64,000 nucleotides of DNA from the NCBI RefSeq assembly GCF_013388355.1, contig NZ_CP058246.1, positions 124,001 to 188,000 on the forward strand. The letters run 5' to 3'. Position 1 is the first letter of the stretch, and each line of letters starts with the position of its first letter. This DNA is from Flavobacterium sp. LPB0248. Lineage in GTDB: Bacteria; Bacteroidota; Bacteroidia; Flavobacteriales; Flavobacteriaceae. This document shows, piece after piece, positions 42,845 through 50,824 of the stretch. The translations under genes and the position numbers were made by a program. The notes under the pieces were generated by a model. The model was not told where the DNA came from and did not search any database. It worked only from the letters and a program-made list of their open reading frames with translations.

Positions 42845-43879
42845 TTATTCAAAATCAATCTTATGAATCAGTTTGTTATTTTTAAAATAATAAGCTTCAT
42901 AAGATCTTTTATTTATTGCATATACAGCTTCAATGATTATTTTATCTGCATTGTTGCTTTTACTTTTTACCAATGATTGCTGTTCGGCTGTCAAATCCTT
43001 CATCGGAATTATTTGTTCAAACTCAAAACCTTCGTCATAAGTAAATTCCATTGCAAAACGCGCATTTTGCCATTTTAACTTTGCTTCAATTCCTTTAGAC
43101 ATCGTAGTTGCGGTAAAATTACCTCCTTTTTCCATTGCCAAAGTCGATGTTGTTTTTCCTAGAATTACAAATCCAGAAAGTACCATTGCATAATAGCCGA
43201 TTTTTTTGAAAACAAACTCACTTAATTTTGGTAAAATCCACTTCATAGACAAAGATGAAAGTATGGCTGCAACGGCAACTACAACTCCTATCGAAATTAC
43301 TTTCATTGATATCAATCCAAAAAGTGTGTACAGAACTATTTTAATTAAATGAAGAATAATTTCGTTGGCCGCCCTCGTAGCCACTATTTCTTCTTTTGAT
43401 AGTCCATAACGCAGATAAAATTTATTAAAAAGAAGTCCAACAACTCCGGTAAGACCTGAAAGAAATCCTGCTGAGAATCCGATAAGGCATAAAAGCCAAT
43501 TTGCTGTTTTTTCTCCTGCATTTATTTCCGCAGGCTTTTTAAAAATAAACGGAAGATTGCTTATCAGGAAAAGTCCCATTGCGATTTCTAAATATAATGG
43601 ATTTAAAAATTTAAGCAACCACGCTCCTAACCAAACTGCGGGTATTGCTGCAGGAACAAAATATTTGACAATATGCCAGCAGATATTTTTCTTAAAAAGA
43701 ATAATTCTCGAAGCAGAACTTGTAAACGTTCCTATTGAAAGAGCCGCAGGAACCTGATTCATTGGCAAAAGCGCACCAAGAATTGGAATAAGCATAAGCC
43801 CTGCTCCACCTCCGCAGATTGCACTTATAGCAAATGCCAAAAAACTGCAGATAAATATTATTACTAAACTTGTAACCAT
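42845..43879 (-). CDS. TauE/SafE-family permease with an extra C-terminal domain
   Basis: A 344-residue protein. The first 250 residues hold eight or so membrane helices with the family repeats (FAISAICGGGAGLMLIPILGALLPM and SAGFLSGLTGVVGLLFNKFYL). TauE/SafE proteins move sulfite, sulfonates or related organic anions out of the cell. The last 95 residues (MSKGIEAKLKWQNARFAMEFTYDEGFEFEQIIPMKDL, then KIIIEAVYAINKRSYEAYYFKNNKLIHKIDF) form a soluble tail that I do not recognise and that typical members lack. It is encoded downstream of an OxyR-type regulator on the same strand, at 158 bases. Confidence 0.82.
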   Translation of the reverse strand: MVTSLVIIFICSFLAFAISAICGGGAGLMLIPILGALLPMNQVPAALSIGTFTSSASRIILFKKNICWHIVKYFVPAAIPAVWLGAWLLKFLNPLYLEIAMGLFLISNLPFIFKKPAEINAGEKTANWLLCLIGFSAGFLSGLTGVVGLLFNKFYLRYGLSKEEIVATRAANEIILHLIKIVLYTLFGLISMKVISIGVVVAVAAILSSLSMKWILPKLSEFVFKKIGYYAMVLSGFVILGKTTSTLAMEKGGNFTATTMSKGIEAKLKWQNARFAMEFTYDEGFEFEQIIPMKDLTAEQQSLVKSKSNNADKIIIEAVYAINKRSYEAYYFKNNKLIHKIDFE

Positions 43880-44037
43880 TTTATGTTTATTAAACTTTGT
43901 TTATCTAACTTGAGAAAAGTAAGGCAAGTTATAAACGAATGTTGAATAAAACCTGAATGTGTTTTGCCATTTCTAGGCTACAGGCTTCTGAAATTAGCTT
44001 CTGAAAGTCTATCTAATAAATGAAATAAATTTTGACT

Positions 44038-45009
44038 CTATGTAAACTTACTTACCGATTTAACAAAATATGGAGAATCATTCCATCTTATTTTGCGATA
44101 TGCAAAGTCTTTTTTTAGAGAATCTGGCAAGCAATTCCATATTGCTTCATTCATTTTTTCGAGCAGAAGTTTCTTCGAAAAAGAATCGGAAACTACTAAA
44201 CTGATTTCCCTTACTGGTTTAGGTTCTTTAAACTGTTTAAAAAGACTCCTCTCTTTTTCATTAAGAACAGAAAGTTCTGGTATAATTGCAAAACCTAATT
44301 GCGCTCTAACTAAATTTTTAAGCGTTTCTATTGAGCTAATGTCATAGGTAAATTGTTCTTTGACTTTTTTCGGAGATTTAATTCCACAAATGTCAAGCAG
44401 CTGTGCATTATAACAAAACTCATGATGAAGCAGCAATAATTCTTCTTTGTCTTCCGATTGAAATTCGTAAAAATCCTCATTAATCATCGGATGAAGCTCA
44501 TTTAAATAAGCTATAAAAGGTTCCTTAAAAACAGGATGCTCAATTAAATTTGGATTTCCTGTTGGCGTAGCCATTATTACAATATCGAGCGCACCCGTTT
44601 CCAAATCTTTCATTAACTGTCCCGTATTTGCTTCTTTTATTATAAAATGTACTTTGGGAGTTGCCTCTTTCATTGCTTTAATAAAAAGAGGAATTAGATA
44701 AGGTGATAATGTCGAAATTATCCCTAATCGTATTTCGCCTTCCAGTAAGTTTTTTTCGTTTACAACAAAATCCCTGATCTCATCAACTTCACGGAGTATT
44801 CTTTTGGCCTTGTTTATAATTTCTATTCCCAGTAATGTAGGTGTTAATGGTACTTTATTACGGTCAAAAATTTTAATCCCAATTTCTTCTTCCAGATTTT
44901 TTAATTGAATCGTCAAGCCTGGTTGCGTTACCATGCAAACTTCTGCAGCTCTTGCAAAATGTCTTTCTTCATCTAGAGCCACAATATATTTTAATTGCTG
45001 GATTGTCAT
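44038..45009 (-). CDS. oxyR: OxyR-type LysR-family peroxide-sensing regulator
   Basis: A 323-residue LysR protein. The N-terminal HTH is QLKYIVALDEERHFARAAEVCMVTQPGLTIQLKNLEEEIGIKIFDR. The effector domain has the segment LLLLHHEFCYNAQLLDICGI, which places Cys199 and Cys208 at the same numbers and the same C-x8-C spacing as the redox pair of Escherichia coli OxyR. This supports hydrogen-peroxide sensing through a disulfide. It is divergent from an AraC gene and upstream of the TauE-like permease. Its regulon probably includes distant catalase or peroxiredoxin genes as well. Confidence 0.88.
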   Translation of the reverse strand: MTIQQLKYIVALDEERHFARAAEVCMVTQPGLTIQLKNLEEEIGIKIFDRNKVPLTPTLLGIEIINKAKRILREVDEIRDFVVNEKNLLEGEIRLGIISTLSPYLIPLFIKAMKEATPKVHFIIKEANTGQLMKDLETGALDIVIMATPTGNPNLIEHPVFKEPFIAYLNELHPMINEDFYEFQSEDKEELLLLHHEFCYNAQLLDICGIKSPKKVKEQFTYDISSIETLKNLVRAQLGFAIIPELSVLNEKERSLFKQFKEPKPVREISLVVSDSFSKKLLLEKMNEAIWNCLPDSLKKDFAYRKIRWNDSPYFVKSVSKFT

Positions 45010-45159
45010 GATTATAAATTTTTATTATAAATATCTAAAGTTATTAATTTTACTTGCAAACGAATTCTTTTTGCGAAGAAATAATCAAGTATAAGTTCTA
45101 CAAAGATTTTTCTTAAATTTAGGAACTAAATAATTCATTTACATTTAAAGAAAGAAAAG

Positions 45160-45960
45160 ATGGACGACGGGTATTTAAATTACAGAATCTCTGTTCATTT
45201 GGAATTTTCCGAAGTATTTACCCATTTTTATTATGCTGAGAATACAACGGATAGTGTGATAAAAAAAACTCTTTTACCTACATTTCAAACAATTTTAGCA
45301 TTTAGCTTTGGCTGTAAAGCCACGCTCATCTCAAAAGAAAATACAGAAATATCATTGGATCGATGTCTCGTATTGGGACCGATAAAAAAGGCATTTGAAT
45401 ATGCTCTAGATCCTGGAAGCAAGATTTTGGTTGCCACCTTTAAAAATGATTCTTTCTATCGTTTTTTTGGCTCAGTATCTCAAGGAAAAGCGCCTTTTGA
45501 TCCTGATGATTTATTAATCGAGAACTGCTTTTCTTTTCTCTGGCAAGAGATTGCAGAATTGGATTCAGCAGAAGAGAAAGTAAATTTTATTCTCAATTTC
45601 TGCAGGCCTTATCTCAAAAGCCCTAATGCCATATCAGCATTTTTGACAGACTTCAATAACGAAGCACAAAATCCGATAAAAGCAGTTTCCGAAATGAGCC
45701 AACTTACTGAAAGAGCCATACAGTACCAACACAAAAAGCTTTTTGGCTTTTCTGCAAAAGAGAAAATGCGATACCTGAGATTTTTGAAAGCTATCTGTTA
45801 TATTCAGAATACATCAGAAAAAATAAACTGGTTTGATGTTATCAATGAATGTGGTTATTATGACCAAAGCCAACTCATACACGATTTTAAGCACTATGTT
45901 AATGCCAGTCCGAACCAATACCTGAAATTTCAGCAGGACATTTGCAGCGGTAATATATAA
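45160..45960 (+). CDS. AraC-family transcriptional regulator
   Basis: A 266-residue regulator. The N-terminal part (FTHFYYAENTTDSVIKKTLLPTFQTILAFSFG) belongs to the short sensor type with a PxxxxxLxFxxG pattern. The C-terminal HTH pair is diverged: VSEMSQLTERAIQYQHKKLFGFSAKEKMRYLRFLKAI and VINECGYYDQSQLIHDFKHYVNASPNQYL. It lies 73 bases ahead of a quinone-reductase-like gene on the same strand and is the probable regulator of it. Confidence 0.85.
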   Translation: MDDGYLNYRISVHLEFSEVFTHFYYAENTTDSVIKKTLLPTFQTILAFSFGCKATLISKENTEISLDRCLVLGPIKKAFEYALDPGSKILVATFKNDSFYRFFGSVSQGKAPFDPDDLLIENCFSFLWQEIAELDSAEEKVNFILNFCRPYLKSPNAISAFLTDFNNEAQNPIKAVSEMSQLTERAIQYQHKKLFGFSAKEKMRYLRFLKAICYIQNTSEKINWFDVINECGYYDQSQLIHDFKHYVNASPNQYLKFQQDICSGNI

Positions 45961-46001
45961 GCTGTTTCGTTTTCTTACAATTTCAAACCTTTAAATGAAT
46001 C

Positions 46002-46009
46002 TAATTTTG
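46002..46009 (+). promoter_or_regulatory. Minus-7 element of the quinone-reductase-like gene
   Basis: TAATTTTG fits TAnnTTTG, within TCTAATTTTGTTTCATAA. The SDR gene downstream has the near-identical TCTAATTTTGTCTCATAA, so the two genes probably share their mode of initiation. Confidence 0.55.
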
Positions 46010-46033
46010 TTTCATAATCTTAAAATAATAATT

Positions 46034-46609
46034 ATGAAACATTTAATAATTTATGCGCATCCTGATAATTCAAGTCTGAATTGTCATTTTAGAAAAACAG
46101 TACAAGAAACACTTGTAAAGAAAGGAAATGAAGTTATTATTCGTGATCTCAACCAGCTGGGTTTTAATCCAGTTTTGTCGATTGATGATATAGCAGGACA
46201 GCGAAAAGGTATAGTTAGTTCAGATGTCCTTTTAGAACAGCAACATATTATCTGGTCTGACAGTATCACCTTTATTTACCCAATCTGGTGGACAGGCATG
46301 CCAGCTATTATGAAAGGATACATTGACAGGGTATTTAGCTATGGTTTTGCTTACTGCTATGAACAAGGCATTCAGAAAGGACTTCTTAGTGGCAAATCAG
46401 CATACATCATTAATACTCATGGAAAATCAAAAGCTGAATATGAAGCTCTCGGAATGGATAAGGCTTTATTACTGACTTCTGATAAAGGAATATTCCAATA
46501 TTGTGGATTTCAAATTAAAGAACATGCTTTTTTTGATAAAGCAGATCGAGCTTCATCAGATGATGTAACGCAATGGACATCAGAATTGATTCAAATATAT
46601 CATAACTGA
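46034..46609 (+). CDS. Flavodoxin-fold NAD(P)H:quinone oxidoreductase
   Basis: A 191-residue FMN/FAD protein of the MdaB/KefF/NQO type. It opens with MKHLIIYAHPDNSSLNCHF, the flavin-binding strand-loop, followed by DSITFIYPIWWTGMPAIMKGYIDRVFSYGFAY, the isoalloxazine-facing loop of the family. Start is 46034. These enzymes reduce quinones by two electrons and protect from redox cycling. It is flanked by AraC genes and followed by an SDR gene, so it is part of an electrophile/quinone response cluster. Physiological quinone unknown. Confidence 0.9.
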   Translation: MKHLIIYAHPDNSSLNCHFRKTVQETLVKKGNEVIIRDLNQLGFNPVLSIDDIAGQRKGIVSSDVLLEQQHIIWSDSITFIYPIWWTGMPAIMKGYIDRVFSYGFAYCYEQGIQKGLLSGKSAYIINTHGKSKAEYEALGMDKALLLTSDKGIFQYCGFQIKEHAFFDKADRASSDDVTQWTSELIQIYHN

Positions 46610-46617
46610 TATGAAAT

Positions 46618-46656
46618 GACATTTTAAACAAAATAATTTGACGTTTTAAACAAAAT
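46618..46656 (+). promoter_or_regulatory. 22-bp-period direct repeat, AraC-type operator
   Basis: GACATTTTAAACAAAAT at 46618-46634 and GACGTTTTAAACAAAAT at 46640-46656 match at 16 of 17 positions and repeat with a period of 22 bp. Two turns of helix is the spacing used by AraC-family dimers. Confidence 0.65.
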
Positions 46657-46675
46657 CACGTGGTTATGTTGTGTC

Positions 46676-46683
46676 TAATTTTG
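46676..46683 (+). promoter_or_regulatory. Minus-7 element of the SDR gene
   Basis: TAATTTTG fits TAnnTTTG. No TTG stands 17-23 bases upstream; the direct repeat ends 19 bases before the element, as expected for an activator-dependent promoter. Confidence 0.55.
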
Positions 46684-46710
46684 TCTCATAACTTTTTAAC
46701 AATAAACAAA

Positions 46711-47703
46711 ATGAGACAGAGTAATTATCAAGGCGCACTACAGCAGCCAATAGGTTCAGGCTTTACTGCTACATCAACAGCAAATGATGTGACTAAAGGG
46801 ATTAATCTTGAAGGAAAAACTGTAATTGTAACAGGCGGAAATACCGGTATAGGTCTTGAAACCACCAAAACACTTGCAAATGCAGGTGCTGTGGTTATAG
46901 TACCTGCAAGAGATATTGAAAAAGCTAAAAAGAATCTTGAAGGCATTAAAAATGTCGAATTAGAAACAATGGATGTTATGGATCCCAATTCTATTAACGC
47001 ATTTGCTGAAAAATTTCTTTCGTCAGGCAGAGCTTTACATTTGCTAATAAATAATGCTGGTATTATGTGGGTGCCTTTGCGCAGAGATAGTCGCGGAATT
47101 GAATCACAATTAGCCACTAATTATTTGGGGCAATTTCATTTAACGCTCAAGCTTTTTCCCGCGCTTAAAAAGGCTAACGGTGCAAGAGTCATAAATGTGT
47201 CTTCGCTTGGGCATCATATGGCGCCTTTTAATTTTGAGGATCCTAATTTTCTTAACCGAGAATATGACACTTTACAAGCCTATGGCCAATCAAAAACGGC
47301 AAGTAATTTATTCTCTCTTGAGCTTGATAATCGTGCCAAAGCGTTTAATGTAAGAGCTTATTCTTTGCATCCTGGCTCCATTGCAGGAACGGAACTGGCA
47401 AGAGAAGCCTCATTAGAATTGTTTCAAAAAATGGGCTTTTTAGATGCAGATGGCAATATGCGTCCTGAAGTGGCAGCAAAACTAAAATCGATTCCGCAAG
47501 GTGCTGCGACAACTGTATGGTGCGCAACAAGTCCTTTGCTTAACAATATTGGCGGTGTGTATTGTGAAGATGGTGACATCGCAATATTAGCATCCGAACA
47601 AAGCACAGGTACATCTGGTGTTGCTTCTTATTCTCTCGATGAAGAAAATGCTAAAAAATTGTGGAATTTAAGCGAGCAGCTAACAGGTCTATCCTTAATC
47701 TAA
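46711..47703 (+). CDS. SDR-family oxidoreductase (retinol-dehydrogenase-like, long form)
   Basis: A 330-residue SDR starting at 46711. About 30 residues precede the fold (QGALQQPIGSGFTATSTANDVTKGINLEGK). Cofactor loop TGGNTGIG, NNAGIM, catalytic Ser in NVSSLGHH, Tyr and Lys in YGQSK and PGSI follow. Length and motifs fit the light-dependent-protochlorophyllide/retinol-dehydrogenase-like SDRs common next to AraC regulators. Preceded by an AraC-type operator and followed by an AraC gene. The substrate is unknown, probably a reactive carbonyl. Confidence 0.9.
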   Translation: MRQSNYQGALQQPIGSGFTATSTANDVTKGINLEGKTVIVTGGNTGIGLETTKTLANAGAVVIVPARDIEKAKKNLEGIKNVELETMDVMDPNSINAFAEKFLSSGRALHLLINNAGIMWVPLRRDSRGIESQLATNYLGQFHLTLKLFPALKKANGARVINVSSLGHHMAPFNFEDPNFLNREYDTLQAYGQSKTASNLFSLELDNRAKAFNVRAYSLHPGSIAGTELAREASLELFQKMGFLDADGNMRPEVAAKLKSIPQGAATTVWCATSPLLNNIGGVYCEDGDIAILASEQSTGTSGVASYSLDEENAKKLWNLSEQLTGLSLI

Positions 47704-47740
47704 AGAAGCAAATATTAAAATAAAAACAACTGATACTTTT

Positions 47741-47748
47741 TATATTTG
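47741..47748 (+). promoter_or_regulatory. Minus-7 promoter element of the AraC gene
   Basis: TATATTTG fits TAnnTTTG and lies 54 bases before the start codon at 47803. Confidence 0.45.
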
Positions 47749-47802
47749 TATTTATAAAATCTGATCAGAAAAAATCACGAAAGATAATTTAATCAATTAG
47801 TT

Positions 47803-48606
47803 ATGGAGCATATATCAAAATACTTAACTCCTGAAATCAAGCTTTCCTGCTATGAAGATAAATTCTTTAAATCAGATATTATGTTTGATGAGCACATGTT
47901 AATCTGGTTTATCTCTGGTGAAACAAAAATTATACAGTATGATGCCTCCTTTCTTTTTAAGAAGGGAGACATCTTTTTAATTCCAAGAAATCAGCTCGCT
48001 ACCATAATTAATTATCCTTCTAACGGAGAACCACATAAAACGGTTGTTATGCATCTTTCTGCTGAACGATTAAAGAAGTTTTATCAGAATATCGAGCATA
48101 CGAAAAAGCCAATGCCTGAAAACAAAATTTATAGTTTTAATAGTCATCCGTTATTAGAAAGCTGTATGGCTTCACTTATTCCTTATTTTGATCTGAAAGA
48201 TAAATTTTCGGAGGAACTGGCCTCTTTAAAAATAACGGAAGCGCTAAGCATTCTAAGAGAAATTGACAAAGATGTTGACACCGTGCTTTCTAATTTTGAT
48301 GAACCAGGTAAAATTGATTTAGCCCATTTTATGGAACGCAATTTTATGTTTAACATGCCACTCGAAAAACTGGGTTATCTTACAGGCCGCAGTTTATCTA
48401 CATTCAATAGAGATTTTAAAAAGTTCTTCAATACCACTCCGCAAAAATGGCTTACACATAAAAGACTTGAATTAGCCTATTATCAATTGGCCGAAAAAAA
48501 GAAAAAACCTACAGATGTTTATTTAGAAGTCGGATTTGAAAATCTATCTCACTTTTCGTACGCCTTTAAAAAACAATATGGAATTACTCCAAAACAAATA
48601 CTTTAA
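47803..48606 (+). CDS. AraC-family transcriptional regulator (ExsA-like N-terminus)
   Basis: A 267-residue regulator with the N-terminal cupin-like sensor (DEHMLIWFISGETKIIQYDASFLFKKGDIFLIPRNQLATI). The C-terminal AraC HTH pair is MPLEKLGYLTGRSLSTFNRDFKKFFNTTPQKWL and PTDVYLEVGFENLSHFSYAFKKQYG. Same subgroup as the regulator at 1130. It follows the SDR gene, whose promoter carries a direct repeat suited to this family; either this protein or the one at 45160 could bind it. Confidence 0.88.
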   Translation: MEHISKYLTPEIKLSCYEDKFFKSDIMFDEHMLIWFISGETKIIQYDASFLFKKGDIFLIPRNQLATIINYPSNGEPHKTVVMHLSAERLKKFYQNIEHTKKPMPENKIYSFNSHPLLESCMASLIPYFDLKDKFSEELASLKITEALSILREIDKDVDTVLSNFDEPGKIDLAHFMERNFMFNMPLEKLGYLTGRSLSTFNRDFKKFFNTTPQKWLTHKRLELAYYQLAEKKKKPTDVYLEVGFENLSHFSYAFKKQYGITPKQIL

Positions 48607-48822
48607 ATAGCGCAGAATTCGCTTGTATTTCTTGGTTTACAATACAAAATTCAACTTCTATCAAAACCAAACAAGAAAAATCACAACATATTAGTTATCA
48701 ACAAAATGCAATTTTAATTACACTCGAAAGATCTTAAATTAAAAAAAAGAGTTACTTTTAAATCCCTAAAAATTTTCATTTACACTCATAACCAAAATCT
48801 TAACTGTCTAAAATTTTAGAAT

Positions 48823-49422
48823 ATGAAATGGTTTAACAAATTGAGAATAAAATCTAAGGATAGTTTTTTAAGATCAAATTCTAAGCAGGAATCAACCAGT
48901 TTAAAGAAAGGAAGAGATCTCTATTTGTCTTGCAAGTTTAATGAGGCATTATTTCATTTTGACCATTCGATAAATTCAGGATTTGATATTAAGATTCTAA
49001 AATTAAGAGCCAGGTGCCTTCAAAAATTAAATAAGCATTTTCTAGCTATTGAAGATTTTGATAAATTAATAGAAGAGAATCCATTAGAGTTTTCAAATTA
49101 CTACAGGCGTGCAGTTTCAAAAAATGCCCTATTTGATTTAAAAGGTCAAATTGAAGATCTTCAGAATTGTATTTACTACTACAGAAAAAGTAAAAATGCG
49201 CAAAGTCTTATCCTAAAAAACCTCGAAATTGATTTGATAACAACTGGAAATTATGTTGAAGAAGTAAAAAATAATATTATTTCCATTCATAACATCTCTT
49301 ATCTTGAAATAAAGAATCTCATAAGCGAATGTCTTATTCAGATAAAAAGAATTAGACTCCAGTCCAGAAGGTTTAAATCGCCAGCAAAAGGTAAAATTGC
49401 TACAAAGCTAATTCTTCCGTAA
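48823..49422 (+). CDS. TPR-like hypothetical protein
   Basis: A 199-residue soluble protein. Residues 28-130 contain about three tetratricopeptide-like helix pairs (KKGRDLYLSCKFNEALFHFDHSINSG, LKLRARCLQKLNKHFLAIEDFDKLIEENP, YYRRAVSKNALFDLKGQIEDLQNCI). The C-terminal third is helical and basic, ending QSRRFKSPAKGK. No signal peptide. Probably a protein-protein interaction adaptor; partner unknown. Its end overlaps that of the convergent regulator gene by 23 bases, which is unusual and leaves no room for a terminator. Confidence 0.7.
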   Translation: MKWFNKLRIKSKDSFLRSNSKQESTSLKKGRDLYLSCKFNEALFHFDHSINSGFDIKILKLRARCLQKLNKHFLAIEDFDKLIEENPLEFSNYYRRAVSKNALFDLKGQIEDLQNCIYYYRKSKNAQSLILKNLEIDLITTGNYVEEVKNNIISIHNISYLEIKNLISECLIQIKRIRLQSRRFKSPAKGKIATKLILP

Positions 49423-50605
49423 CCACTAAGTTTAAATACTCTCGCGGAGTATAAGTCGTAATCTCCTTAAAATATCTATTAAAAGATGATTTTGAATTAA
49501 ATCCAGATTCATAAGCCAATTCAAGAATACTAATGCTGCTGTTTTTTACAGACAGACTTTTTAATTTCTCCTTTACATATTCTATCCTATATTCATTAAC
49601 GAAAGTATAAAAAGGCTTATTTACAAAATGGTTTAATGTTTCGCTTATATGATATTTATTTACTCCGATAAGTTTCGACAATTTGTCAAGCGTCAATTCA
49701 CTATCCATATAATATTGCTCATTTTCCATTGCTTTTTCCAACTTCAGCAATATCTTGAACATTTCGCTTTGACTTAATATTTCTTTTCTCTTTTGAAGTT
49801 TTAAGGGTTCTATTTCCTGATTCGAAACAACTTCTGTACTCTTTGGTAAAATTGTATTTGTACTTGTCGTCTCTATTTCTGTTTCTACAAGCGTACCATA
49901 ATTTGCCAAAGTTAAAAGCATTTCATTTCCTGTACTTTGTGAAACAGGCTCAACAAACACGTTATATTTATAGCTAATTATTCTGATGGTTATCACAATA
50001 AGAAGCGCATAAATAATGGAACGGCTTAAATAATTTAAATTGAAAATAGTCGAACTAAAAATAGTGAACACCGTTCCTAATATTCCGATACATAAAAAAA
50101 GAGATGCAAGCTGGACAATTAATTTTTTCTCTTGGCTATTTCTTGGCAGTTTATTTATTGCCAAATAAATTATGCCAGAGGAAAAAATAATATCCAAAGG
50201 AAGCAATGTGTAAAGACTGATAGTATTATACCAATATAAGACTAAATAAGCGTTTGGAGATGTGACAGATAAAACACAAACTGTAGAAAAATAACCGATC
50301 GCACCTATAATAAAAGGAATAAAAAGATACCACTTTGAAGCGCTAACAAATTCTGGGCGAATGATTTTTAAAGTATACAGATAAAGCAGCGGAATATAAC
50401 AAAACCCGATAAAGGTATTCATCATATTAAGAACCTGCTGATCTTCTACAAAAGTAAAGATGAAAAACTTAATCGAAAGGTGAAGACCTATGCACACTAC
50501 TAATGATATTAGCAAATCATCTGCATTTTTTCTGTATCTGCTTCTAAGCAATAATACGGCGGCTAAAAGAGCCTGAAATATTCCAATGGCAATAATGTAT
50601 TTCAT
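49400..50605 (-). CDS. Membrane-anchored AraC-family regulator (seven-helix N-terminus)
   Basis: A 401-residue protein. Residues 1-230 form about seven membrane helices (IGIFQALLAAVLLL, then CIGLHLSIKFFIFTF, FIGFCYIPLLYLYTL and so on). The C-terminal AraC double HTH follows (ELTLDKLSKLIGVNKYHISETLNHFVNKPFYTFVNEYRIEYVKEKL and ILELAYESGFNSKSSFNRYFKEITTYTPREYL). Such proteins sense membrane or external signals while binding DNA from the membrane. It is divergent from the TonB receptor/phosphatase genes and is the likely regulator of them. Confidence 0.9.
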   Translation of the reverse strand: MKYIIAIGIFQALLAAVLLLRSRYRKNADDLLISLVVCIGLHLSIKFFIFTFVEDQQVLNMMNTFIGFCYIPLLYLYTLKIIRPEFVSASKWYLFIPFIIGAIGYFSTVCVLSVTSPNAYLVLYWYNTISLYTLLPLDIIFSSGIIYLAINKLPRNSQEKKLIVQLASLFLCIGILGTVFTIFSSTIFNLNYLSRSIIYALLIVITIRIISYKYNVFVEPVSQSTGNEMLLTLANYGTLVETEIETTSTNTILPKSTEVVSNQEIEPLKLQKRKEILSQSEMFKILLKLEKAMENEQYYMDSELTLDKLSKLIGVNKYHISETLNHFVNKPFYTFVNEYRIEYVKEKLKSLSVKNSSISILELAYESGFNSKSSFNRYFKEITTYTPREYLNLVVTEELAL

Positions 50606-50824
50606 CTTAAAATCTTTGTGCTAAAGTATCGCGAGGCTGTTAATTTAATGTTTACTAAATGCGAAATAATTGATTCATAACAATTTAATAACAACAATTA
50701 AAACATTAAAAATCAACACATTAAAATCAGCACAAAAGATTGACACTTTCAAAAAGTAGTTCTAGTTCGATAAAGTCGTTTCGTAGTTTAAATCGCAGCA
50801 ATCTTTGCAAAAAAACTATAAAAC

